This document shows positions 43,383-50,629 of a DNA stretch of 64,000 bases, piece by piece. This stretch comes from UBA7185 sp964606855 (GTDB lineage Bacteria; Bacillota; Peptococcia; Peptococcales; Peptococcaceae), in assembly GCA_964606855.1 (NCBI GenBank), contig CAZSHM010000003.1:17800-81799 (forward strand), in the 5' to 3' direction. Numbering within the stretch: position 1 is the first letter of the stretch; every line of letters begins with the position of its first letter. A model generated the notes under the pieces. The model was not told where the DNA came from. It saw nothing but the letters and a program-made list of their open reading frames with translations, and did not search any database. The position numbers and the translations under genes were made by a program.

Positions 43383-43931
43383 ATAGATCCAAAAGAGTAT
43401 GGAGAAACAAAGGAACCCTGTGAAGACGAGGAGCCCTATGAGGAAGAAGCAGAAGAAACCTTTGATGCGGATGAGGACGAAACGGATACAGAGTATGTGG
43501 ATTATACGGCAATGTCTACCCGGATCCGGCAGCGCAACGACGAACTCCTGGAAATTTTTGTGGACGATCTGGAGGCGAGCGGATTTTCGGATAAGACGAT
43601 CGACAGGCATCTCACCAATGCCGATTTCTATCTCAACACCTTCCTCCTCAGGGAAAATCTCTGCACCATGGAGGACGGCCTGTACATGCTAGGCTCCTTC
43701 TTGGGAAACTTTTTCATCCGCAAATGTCTCTGGTCTACCCCCGCAACGATCAAGACAACTGCCGCCAGTATCAAGAAGTTTTACAAGTCCATGCTGGATC
43801 ACGGTTTTATCGAGAAGGAAGATTACGCCGCTCTGTGTGAGGAGATCCGGGAGTCCATGGGAGAGTGGCAGGCGCTCTGCGAGACCTTCAATGATGCGTC
43901 CCAGGAAAACCCGTTCGGCTTTCCCTATTGA
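43383..43931 (+). CDS. integrase SAM-like (core-binding) domain protein, start uncertain
   Basis: The C-terminal 140 residues, from TRIRQRNDELLEIFVDDLEASGF through DRHLTNADFYLNTFL to KFYKSMLDHGFIEKEDY, look like the N-terminal core-binding domain of tyrosine recombinases. There is no catalytic domain, and none follows in another frame. The N-terminus is very acidic (EDEEPYEEEAEETFDADEDE). The best ribosome site (AGGAGG, nine bases) points to an ATA codon at 43383. The first in-frame ATG is 43512, behind no clear ribosome site. So either a rare ATA start is used or the protein is shorter (139 aa). It lies 90 bases past tRNA-Thr, a typical integration site. Confidence 0.6.
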   Translation: MDPKEYGETKEPCEDEEPYEEEAEETFDADEDETDTEYVDYTAMSTRIRQRNDELLEIFVDDLEASGFSDKTIDRHLTNADFYLNTFLLRENLCTMEDGLYMLGSFLGNFFIRKCLWSTPATIKTTAASIKKFYKSMLDHGFIEKEDYAALCEEIRESMGEWQALCETFNDASQENPFGFPY

Positions 43932-44068
43932 TTGGACCGGCCGCCCGTATCTTGGCCGGATTGCTGGAGGATGGGAGGCCGGTTTTGCCTGCGAAGCCAT
44001 CCGGCAGCAGCGCGCCGGCGGATCAGCCCAGCGTGATCGTGCGCCCTGCGCTTTTCTCCCCGTGGATT

Positions 44069-44115
44069 GCCGCACAGAAGGCCGGAAGATTCGCTCTTCC
44101 GGCCTTCTGTGCGGC
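44069..44115. terminator. perfect 21-bp hairpin between convergent genes
   Basis: Inverted repeat starting GCCGCACAGAAGG with a five-base TTCGC loop, between the core-binding gene (plus) and frr (minus). No T-run on either side, so its role as terminator is likely but unproven. The rest of gap 43932-44138 is featureless. Confidence 0.6.
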
Positions 44116-44138
44116 CCTGCCCGGATTTCCCGCGCGCC

Positions 44139-44696
44139 TCAGACTTCCATGATCTCGTCCTCTTTGTTGGAGATCAGTTTGTCGACTTCGCCGATATACT
44201 TGTCTGTCAGTTTTTGGATGTCCTCCTGAGCGTTCTTGCTCTCATCCTCCGTGATCTCCTTGCTCTTCTCCAGTGCCTTCACGCTGTCGTTCCCGTCGCG
44301 GCGGATGTTGCGGATGCTGACCTTGGCCTCCTCGCCCTTTTTCTTGACGCGTTTGACCAGGTCTTTGCGGTTCTCCTGCGTCAGCTGCGGCAGCACCAGA
44401 CGGATTGCCGAGCCGTCGTTGGATGGCGTGATGCCCAGGTCGGATTTAAGGATGGCCTTTTCCACCGCGGAGAGAGACGACTTGTCCCACGGCTGGATCA
44501 GCAGCATCCGTGAATCCGGAACGGAGATGTTCGCCAGCTGGTTGATGGGGGTCTGCACCCCGTAGTAGTTCACCTGAATGCGGTCCAAAAGCGCCGGCGT
44601 CGCTTTGCCGGTGCGGATGCTCTGAAAATCGGCCCGCAGCACGCTGATGGTCTTCCCCATTCTTTCCTCTACGTCTTGCTTGATCGTATCAATCAT
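44139..44696 (-). CDS. frr: ribosome recycling factor
   Basis: 185 residues, the normal size. Splits post-termination ribosomes together with EF-G. Three-helix-bundle landmarks: SIRTGKATPALLDRIQVNYYG, ISVPDSRMLLIQPWD, and the C-terminal LTDKYIGEVDKLISNKEDEI. ATG seven bases after GGGGAGG and four bases after the pyrH stop. In relatives uppS follows; here the operon ends at the hairpin 44069-44115. Confidence 0.98.
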   Translation of the reverse strand: MIDTIKQDVEERMGKTISVLRADFQSIRTGKATPALLDRIQVNYYGVQTPINQLANISVPDSRMLLIQPWDKSSLSAVEKAILKSDLGITPSNDGSAIRLVLPQLTQENRKDLVKRVKKKGEEAKVSIRNIRRDGNDSVKALEKSKEITEDESKNAQEDIQKLTDKYIGEVDKLISNKEDEIMEV

Positions 44697-44700
44697 TTTG

Positions 44701-45417
44701 CTACCTCCCCACATAGGTTCCGATGGTCTCGCCCATAGCGGCGCGCTTCATATTGCCCGGCGTCATCATGTCGAAGACGATCAGTGGAATGTCGTTGTCC
44801 ATACACAGGCTGATGGCGGTGGAGTCCATCACCTTGAGCCCCTGATTCAGCACATCGATGTACTTGAGCGTGTCAAAGCGATGCGCGTTGGGGTTCGTCC
44901 GCGGGTCATCGTCGTAGACCCCGTCCACTTTTTTCGCCATCAGGATCACGTCCACGCCCATCTCCGCCGCGCGCAGCGCCGCGGTGGTATCCGTGGAGAA
45001 ATACGGATTGCCCGTTCCCGCACCGAAAATAACCACTCTGCCCTTCTCCAGATGCCGGATCGCCCGGCGCTTGATGTAAGGTTCCGCTACTTCCCGCATC
45101 TCGATCGCGGTCATCACCCTTGTGTCGATGCCCTGCGTCTCCAGTGCGTCCTGCAGGGCCAAGGCATTGATGACCGTGGCCAGCATCCCCATATAATCCG
45201 CGGTGGCGCGGTCTATGCCGCGCTTGGCGCCGGCGACGCCGCGCCAGATATTGCCTCCGCCGACCACGATGGCGACCTGCACACCGGACGCGACCAGTTC
45301 CGCGATCTGCTGCGCCATGGAGTTCAGCACGCCGGCCTCCAGCCCATAGCCCTGATCGCCGCTCAGCGCTTCGCCGCTCAGTTTTAAAATGACGCGTTTA
45401 TACTTTGGTTGCTCCAT
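44701..45417 (-). CDS. pyrH: UMP kinase
   Basis: 238 residues of the amino-acid-kinase fold; phosphorylates UMP to UDP. KRVILKLSGEALSGDQGYG at the N-terminus, VVGGGNIWRG, IFGAGTGNPYFSTDTTAALRA and MAKKVDGVYDDDPRTNPNA. ATG seven bases after AGGAGG. Separated from tsf by 304 bases containing its own promoter and the tsf terminator. Confidence 0.98.
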   Translation of the reverse strand: MEQPKYKRVILKLSGEALSGDQGYGLEAGVLNSMAQQIAELVASGVQVAIVVGGGNIWRGVAGAKRGIDRATADYMGMLATVINALALQDALETQGIDTRVMTAIEMREVAEPYIKRRAIRHLEKGRVVIFGAGTGNPYFSTDTTAALRAAEMGVDVILMAKKVDGVYDDDPRTNPNAHRFDTLKYIDVLNQGLKVMDSTAISLCMDNDIPLIVFDMMTPGNMKRAAMGETIGTYVGR

Positions 45418-45571
45418 CCCTTCGCCTCCTGTTCTACGCTCTGCATCCTCCGCTATCTCAAACGAGCGCACCGGCCGGCACCCCCGCATTGCTTGCGCCT
45501 CGTGCCGTTCCCCGCAGCGCGGGCCGCGGCAGGACTGCCGGATTGTGCGCCCGCCCCGGCAGTCCGATACT

Positions 45572-45601
45572 ATCTTATCATAAGTGCTTCGCCTCTTTCA
45601 A
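45572..45601 (-). promoter_or_regulatory. pyrH-frr promoter
   Basis: Minus strand TTGAAA (45596-45601), 18-base spacer, TAAGAT (45572-45577), about 155 bases before pyrH. The long GC-rich leader has no recognised motif. Confidence 0.6.
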
Positions 45602-45671
45602 CCTTTTCCGCGAAGATTCGGGAAAAAGTGGCGGCCCTTCCGGAAACGTGCACGCTCCTGCACATCGGCAC

Positions 45672-45705
45672 AAAAAAAGAGGACAGCGCCCTGTCCCCTT
45701 TTTTT
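45672..45705. terminator. bidirectional intrinsic terminator after tsf
   Basis: GGACAG / CTGTCC stem with a four-base loop, flanked by an A-run and a T-run, 17 bases past the tsf stop. It ends the rpsB-tsf transcript. Confidence 0.88.
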
Positions 45706-45721
45706 GTTGTGCAAATGCCTC

Positions 45722-46375
45722 TCAGCCTTTCAGCTGCGCGGCAACTTCCGCCGCGAAATCGTCCTGGCGCTTCTCAAGTCCCTCGCCCATCTCATAGCGC
45801 ACAAAACGGCGCACCGTGATATTCTCGCCGATCTCCGCGATGGCCTGCTTGATCAGATCGCCGACGCTCTCGTCCTCGCTCTTGATGAAGGGCTGCTCCA
45901 GGAGGCAGACTTCTTTGTAATATTTCTCGATCCGCCCCTCGACCATCTTCTCGATGATCTTCTCCGGTTTGCCCTCGTTGCGCGCCTGCGCGGTCAGGAT
46001 CTCCTTCTCTTTCTCCAGATCTGCCGCCGGGACTTCCTCTTTCTTCACATATTTCGGATTGGACGCCGCCACCTGCATGGCCAGATCCATGGCCAGCTGC
46101 TTGAAGCGGTCGGTCTTCGCCACAAAATCTGTCTCACAGTTGAGCTCCAGAAGGACGCCGATCTTGCCGCCCATATGGATATAGGAGACAACCAGTCCTT
46201 CCGCCGCGATGCGGCCGGCCTTCTTGACGGAATCGGCCATCCCTTTTTCTCTCAGATACTGGCTGGCCTTCTCCAGATCGCCGTCCGTCTCCTGCAGGGC
46301 GCGCTTGCAGTCCATCATGCCGGAGCCGGTCATCTCTCTCAGCTGTTTGACCAGCGACGCTTTAATCTCTGCCAT
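45722..46375 (-). CDS. tsf: elongation factor Ts
   Basis: 217 residues, the short form typical of Bacillota-type and cyanobacterial EF-Ts. Nucleotide exchange factor for EF-Tu. The TDVND-like N-terminus reads MTGSGMMDCKRALQETDGDLEKA; GLVVSYIHMGGKIGVLLELNCETDFVA is diagnostic. ATG seven bases after GGAGGAGG. Paired with rpsB. Confidence 0.98.
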   Translation of the reverse strand: MAEIKASLVKQLREMTGSGMMDCKRALQETDGDLEKASQYLREKGMADSVKKAGRIAAEGLVVSYIHMGGKIGVLLELNCETDFVAKTDRFKQLAMDLAMQVAASNPKYVKKEEVPAADLEKEKEILTAQARNEGKPEKIIEKMVEGRIEKYYKEVCLLEQPFIKSEDESVGDLIKQAIAEIGENITVRRFVRYEMGEGLEKRQDDFAAEVAAQLKG

Positions 46376-46477
46376 TGAAAATCCTCCTCCCAACCTGCAA
46401 TCCGTGCCCGGCGCTGCCGAATGCGGCCCGCACGGGCAGGGATCCGGATTGTATCGATTGATCGAATCCAGCGCGCA

Positions 46478-47221
46478 TCACGCCTCCGCGGGCGCTTCCT
46501 CCGCTGCGGCTTCCGCCTCCTCGCCCTCATCCAGGCTCTCGCCCTGGTTGGCTTCCAGCACGGCGTCGCTCATGACGGATGTCAGGAGCTTGACGGCGCG
46601 GATCGCGTCGTCGTTGCCGGGAATGACGTAGTCCACGTCGTCCGGATCGCAGTTGGTATCCACCACGGCGACCACAGGAATACCCATCTTTCTGGCCTCG
46701 GTGACGGCGATCTTTTCTTTTCTCGGGTCGATGACAAACAGGGCGCCCGGCAGTTCCGGCATCTCTTTGATCCCGCCCAGGAAGCGCTCCAACTTTTCTT
46801 TTTCGGCAATCAGCTTGAATTTTTCCTTCTTCGGCAGCACTTCCATCGAGCCGTCCGCCTCCATGGCTTCCAGCTTCTTCAGGTACTTGATGCGCTTTTC
46901 GATGGTCTGATAGTTGGTCAGCATACCGCCCAGCCATCTCTCATTGACATAGAATTGTCCGCAGCGCAGCGCTTCCTCTTTGATGGTCTCCTGCGCCTGT
47001 TTCTTGGTGCCCACGAACAGCACCGGTTTCCCGGCCGCCGCGACTTCGCGCACGAAATCGTACGCCTCCACCACTTTTTTTACGGTTTTCTGCAGATCGA
47101 TGATATAGATTCCATTTCTCTCTGCAAAGATGTACGGAGCCATCTTCGGGTTCCAACGTCTTGTCTGATGACCAAAATGCACGCCAGCCTCCAGCAGTTG
47201 CTTCATAGAGATCACGGCCAT
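46478..47221 (-). CDS. rpsB: 30S ribosomal protein S2
   Basis: 247 residues. MKQLLEAGVHFGHQTRRWNPKM, the coiled-coil insertion, and VVDTNCDPDDVDYVIPGNDDAIRA are signatures. The acidic tail GEEAEAAAEEAPAEA is typical. The start is ATG 47221, eight bases after AGGAGG; a GTG three codons upstream overlaps that ribosome site and is not used. Confidence 0.98.
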   Translation of the reverse strand: MAVISMKQLLEAGVHFGHQTRRWNPKMAPYIFAERNGIYIIDLQKTVKKVVEAYDFVREVAAAGKPVLFVGTKKQAQETIKEEALRCGQFYVNERWLGGMLTNYQTIEKRIKYLKKLEAMEADGSMEVLPKKEKFKLIAEKEKLERFLGGIKEMPELPGALFVIDPRKEKIAVTEARKMGIPVVAVVDTNCDPDDVDYVIPGNDDAIRAVKLLTSVMSDAVLEANQGESLDEGEEAEAAAEEAPAEA

Positions 47222-47338
47222 TTTGGACACCTCCTCTCTTCAGATTTTTTTGTTGCTTCCTCCGCCCGCTTCCGCTTGCACGGGAACCTTGCGGCTCTGC
47301 CCGCGCAATCCACGGACGTGTGTCGTTGCACGGAGATG

Positions 47339-47367
47339 ATGATAGCACAAACGCCCGGGAAAGGCAA
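47339..47367 (-). promoter_or_regulatory. rpsB-tsf promoter
   Basis: Minus strand TTGCCT (47362-47367), 17-base spacer, TATCAT (47339-47344), about 110 bases before rpsB. Confidence 0.7.
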
Positions 47368-47435
47368 GCCTCTTTTCACAAAAAGCGCAATTTTCCCGCG
47401 GCGTTTATTCGGACAGAAGAGTTCAATCGGAACGT

Positions 47436-49211
47436 TTATCTTTTCAGATCCAGCTTGATGTGCAGTTCCCGCAGCTGCGCGTTGGAGACGTTCGACGGCG
47501 CGTCCATCATCACGTCCATCGCGCTCTGCGTCTTGGGAAACGCGATCACGTCGCGGATCGTCTCGCGCTTGGCCATGAGCATCAGCAGGCGGTCGATGCC
47601 GAAAGCCAGCCCGCCGTGCGGCGGCGCTCCGTACTGAAACGCCGTCAGGAGGCCGCTGAACTGATCCTCATACTCCTCCGGCGAGAGATTGAGCAGCTTG
47701 AACATCTTCTCCTGCAGTTCCCGCTCGTGGATACGGATGCTGCCGCCGCCGATCTCCACGCCGTTGAGGACCATGTCGTAGGCGCGGGCGCGCACTCTGC
47801 CCGGATCTGTCTCCATCAGCGGAACATCCTCCAGCATCGGACAGGTGAAGGGGTGGTGCATGGCGTAGTAGCGCTGTGTCTCATCGTCCCACTCCAAAAG
47901 CGGGAACTCCGTCACCCAGAGGAAGCAGAAGGCATCCGGATCGATAAGGCCAAAGCGGTTTCCCAGCTCCAGCCGCAGGTGTCCCAGCGCTTCGCAGGCG
48001 ACTTTGAACGTGTCGGCCACGCAGAAGACGATATCTCCCGGCTCCGCGCCGGCGCGGGCGAAGATCGCCTCCACTTCCTCCTCGCGCAAAAACTTTAAGA
48101 GCGGAGATTTGACCTCTCCGTCGTCGGCGATGTGGAAGTAGGCCAGCCCTTTCGCGCCGTAGATCGAGACAAACTTCGTCAGCGCGTCGATGTCGCGGCG
48201 CGAGAGCTTGTGCACGCCGCCCTTGGCGTTGAGCGCTTTCACCACGCCGCCGTTCGCGACCGCTTGGGCAAACACCTTGAAGCCGCAGTCCGCGGCAATG
48301 TCGCTCAGATCCACCATCTCCATGCCGAAGCGCAGATCCGGCTTGTCGGAACCGTAGCGGTTCATCGCCTCATCCCAGGTCATGCGGCGGAAGGGGGTCT
48401 GCACGTCGCGGTCCAGCACCTGCTTGAACACAAATTGGATCAGCCCCTCGTTGAGGGTCATGATGTCCTCCTCATCCACAAAGGACAGCTCCATGTCCAG
48501 CTGGGTGAACTCCGGCTGGCGGTCGGCACGCAGATCCTCGTCGCGAAAGCAGCGCGCGATCTGGAAGTAGCGCTCCATGCCGGCCACCATCAGGAGCTGC
48601 TTGAACTGCTGCGGCGACTGGGGCAGGGCGAAGAACTGCCCCTCATGGATGCGGCTGGGCACCAGGTAGTCCCGCGCGCCTTCGGGTGTGCTCTTCTGGA
48701 GGATCGGCGTCTCGATCTCGAGAAAGCCCTGCGCGTCCATGTAGTCGCGGATGGTCTTGATCGTGCGGTGCCGAAGGATGAGATTGTTCTTCATCTCCGG
48801 GCGCCGCAGATCCAGATAGCGGTATTTCAGGCGGATCGTCTCATCCACATCCACATCGTCAGTGAGATAGAACGGCGGTGTCTTGGCTTTGTTCAGGATG
48901 ACGATATCCGATGCCACCACATCGATCTCCCCGGAATCCAGTTTTTCGTTCGCCATGCCTTCCGGGCGCAGCCGCACCGTGCCGCGCACGGCGAGCACAT
49001 ACTCGCTGCGCACCGCGTCGGCGGTGGCGAACACCTGCGGACTGCAGTGCTCCGGGCTGGCCGTCACCTGGGCGATGCCGGAGCGGTCCCGCAGGTCGAT
49101 AAAGATCACGCCGCCATGATCCCTGCGCTTCTGCGCCCATCCCATGAGCACGACCTCCTGGCCCACGTGCTCGCTGCGCAGATCGTTGCAATTATGTGTG
49201 CGCTTCATCAT
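47436..49211 (-). CDS. aspS: aspartyl-tRNA synthetase (bacterial type)
   Basis: 591 residues with an N-terminal OB anticodon-binding domain (VGQEVVLMGWAQKRRDHGGVIFIDLRD), the bacterial GAD insertion (about 290-420) and class II motif 2 FRDEDLRADRQPEFTQLD. Motif 3 reads GLAFGIDRLLMLM. The ATG overlaps the hisS stop (ATGATGA region), so hisS and aspS are coupled. Whether it also charges tRNA-Asn is not told by sequence. Confidence 0.98.
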   Translation of the reverse strand: MMKRTHNCNDLRSEHVGQEVVLMGWAQKRRDHGGVIFIDLRDRSGIAQVTASPEHCSPQVFATADAVRSEYVLAVRGTVRLRPEGMANEKLDSGEIDVVASDIVILNKAKTPPFYLTDDVDVDETIRLKYRYLDLRRPEMKNNLILRHRTIKTIRDYMDAQGFLEIETPILQKSTPEGARDYLVPSRIHEGQFFALPQSPQQFKQLLMVAGMERYFQIARCFRDEDLRADRQPEFTQLDMELSFVDEEDIMTLNEGLIQFVFKQVLDRDVQTPFRRMTWDEAMNRYGSDKPDLRFGMEMVDLSDIAADCGFKVFAQAVANGGVVKALNAKGGVHKLSRRDIDALTKFVSIYGAKGLAYFHIADDGEVKSPLLKFLREEEVEAIFARAGAEPGDIVFCVADTFKVACEALGHLRLELGNRFGLIDPDAFCFLWVTEFPLLEWDDETQRYYAMHHPFTCPMLEDVPLMETDPGRVRARAYDMVLNGVEIGGGSIRIHERELQEKMFKLLNLSPEEYEDQFSGLLTAFQYGAPPHGGLAFGIDRLLMLMAKRETIRDVIAFPKTQSAMDVMMDAPSNVSNAQLRELHIKLDLKR

Positions 49212-50476
49212 TGTCTCAATCTCCCTTCCAGCTCCTCCGGCAAGCATGCGAGCGCGATCTCCTGCTGCTCGCCGGTGCGCATTTCACGGACAGCGGCCAC
49301 GCCGCGCGCAAGTTCTGTATCGCCGATGATCACGGTGTATCGAACCCGGAACCTGTCGGCGGCCTTCATCTGCGCCTTGAGGCTCCTGCCGAGATAATCC
49401 TTCTCTGTATAGATGCCTCTGCCCCGCAGCTCCTGAGCCAGGAGAAAGGCCTCCCGCTGCGCCGCCTCGCCCAGAGGGGCGATATAAACCGCCGGATGCT
49501 CTCCTCCGGGCAGCTCGATCCCCTGCTCCTGCAATGTGAGCAGCAGCCGCTCCAGCCCGATGGCAAAGCCCATGCCCGGCAGATCGTCGCCGCCGAACTG
49601 CGCGAGCATCCCGTTGTAGCGGCCGCCGCCGGCGATGGCGTTCTGCGCCGAGCCCACGCTGTCGATCACGATCTCAAACGCGGTGCGCACGTAGTAGTCG
49701 AGCCCCCGCACCAGGTTCGTGTCGATCTCGTAGCGAATCCCGGCGTCATCCAGATACTGCTGCACGCTCTGAAAGTGCGTTTTGCAGCTGTCGCAGGCGG
49801 CGTCGAGGGTGGTGGGCGCACCCGTGCTCACGGCGCGGCAGCCCGGCTCCTTGCAGTCCAGGATGCGCAGCGGATTGCGCTCCAGCCGCGCCCGGCAGGT
49901 ATCGCACAGCTGGTCCTTGTAACGGCGGAAATACGTTTTCAACTCCTCCATATGCCTGGGCCGGCAGTCTGCGCAGCCCACGGTGTTCAGTTTGACGGTC
50001 AGCCCGGTGAGCCCGAGCCGGCGGAAGATCTCCACCGCCATGGCGATGATCTCCGCGTCGATGGAAGCATCGTCGCTGCCAAAGACCTCTGCACCGAACT
50101 GATGGAACTGGCGGTAACGCCCCGCCTGCGGCTTATCGTAGCGAAACATGGGGCCTATATAGTAGAGTTTGGTCGGCTGCGGATCGGCATAGAGCCGGTT
50201 TTCCAGGAACGCCCGCACCGTGCCCGCCGTGCCCTCGGGGCGCAGTGTGACGCTCCGGAAGCCCTTGTCCTCGAAGGAGTACATCTCCTTCTCCACGATA
50301 TCGCTGGTCTCCCCCACGCTGCGCAGATAGATCTCCGTGTGCTCAAAGATGGGCAGACGGATCTCCCGGTAGCCGTAGACGGCGCAGACCTCGCGGCACA
50401 GCGCTTCGACGTACTGCCATTTTTCGCTCTCGGCGGGGAGAAAATCGTTGGTCCCCGTTGGTCTTGTGCTTAACAT
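49208..50476 (-). CDS. hisS: histidyl-tRNA synthetase
   Basis: 422 residues of class II synthetase. RPTGTNDFLP at the N-terminus, motif 2 FRYDKPQAGRYRQFHQFGAE, histidine motifs VRGLDYYVRTAFEI and AIAGGGRYNGML, then the C-terminal anticodon domain. ATG 50476 gives the best distance to AAAGGA; upstream Met codons lie in the ribosome site. First gene of the hisS-aspS pair with a near-consensus promoter and no T-box leader. Confidence 0.98.
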   Translation of the reverse strand: MLSTRPTGTNDFLPAESEKWQYVEALCREVCAVYGYREIRLPIFEHTEIYLRSVGETSDIVEKEMYSFEDKGFRSVTLRPEGTAGTVRAFLENRLYADPQPTKLYYIGPMFRYDKPQAGRYRQFHQFGAEVFGSDDASIDAEIIAMAVEIFRRLGLTGLTVKLNTVGCADCRPRHMEELKTYFRRYKDQLCDTCRARLERNPLRILDCKEPGCRAVSTGAPTTLDAACDSCKTHFQSVQQYLDDAGIRYEIDTNLVRGLDYYVRTAFEIVIDSVGSAQNAIAGGGRYNGMLAQFGGDDLPGMGFAIGLERLLLTLQEQGIELPGGEHPAVYIAPLGEAAQREAFLLAQELRGRGIYTEKDYLGRSLKAQMKAADRFRVRYTVIIGDTELARGVAAVREMRTGEQQEIALACLPEELEGRLRQ

Positions 50477-50511
50477 AGCTTCCATCCTTTCCCCGAAAAC
50501 AATCTGCATCT

Positions 50512-50540
50512 ATTTTAGTGAAATTGCCGGGTTTTGTCAA
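50512..50540 (-). promoter_or_regulatory. hisS-aspS promoter
   Basis: Minus strand perfect TTGACA (50535-50540), 17-base spacer, TAAAAT (50512-50517), 36 bases before hisS. Confidence 0.88.
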
Positions 50541-50590
50541 TGGAAAGCTGCTTGCGCGCGGGCAGGAAAGCGGCCCCGCGACAAAGGCGC

Positions 50591-50629
50591 GCCCGGCTGG
50601 GCGCCGCGGCGGGAGGCGCCTAGCCGGGC
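50591..50629 (-). terminator. probable terminator after mutY
   Basis: Long GC hairpin, GCCCGGCT / AGCCGGGC continued by GGCGCC / GGCGCC, overlapping the mutY stop codon. T-run is short. Confidence 0.5.

Noticed and set aside
47222..47230. GTG 47230 as the rpsB start
   Set aside because: The codon overlaps the AGGAGG ribosome site that serves ATG 47221.
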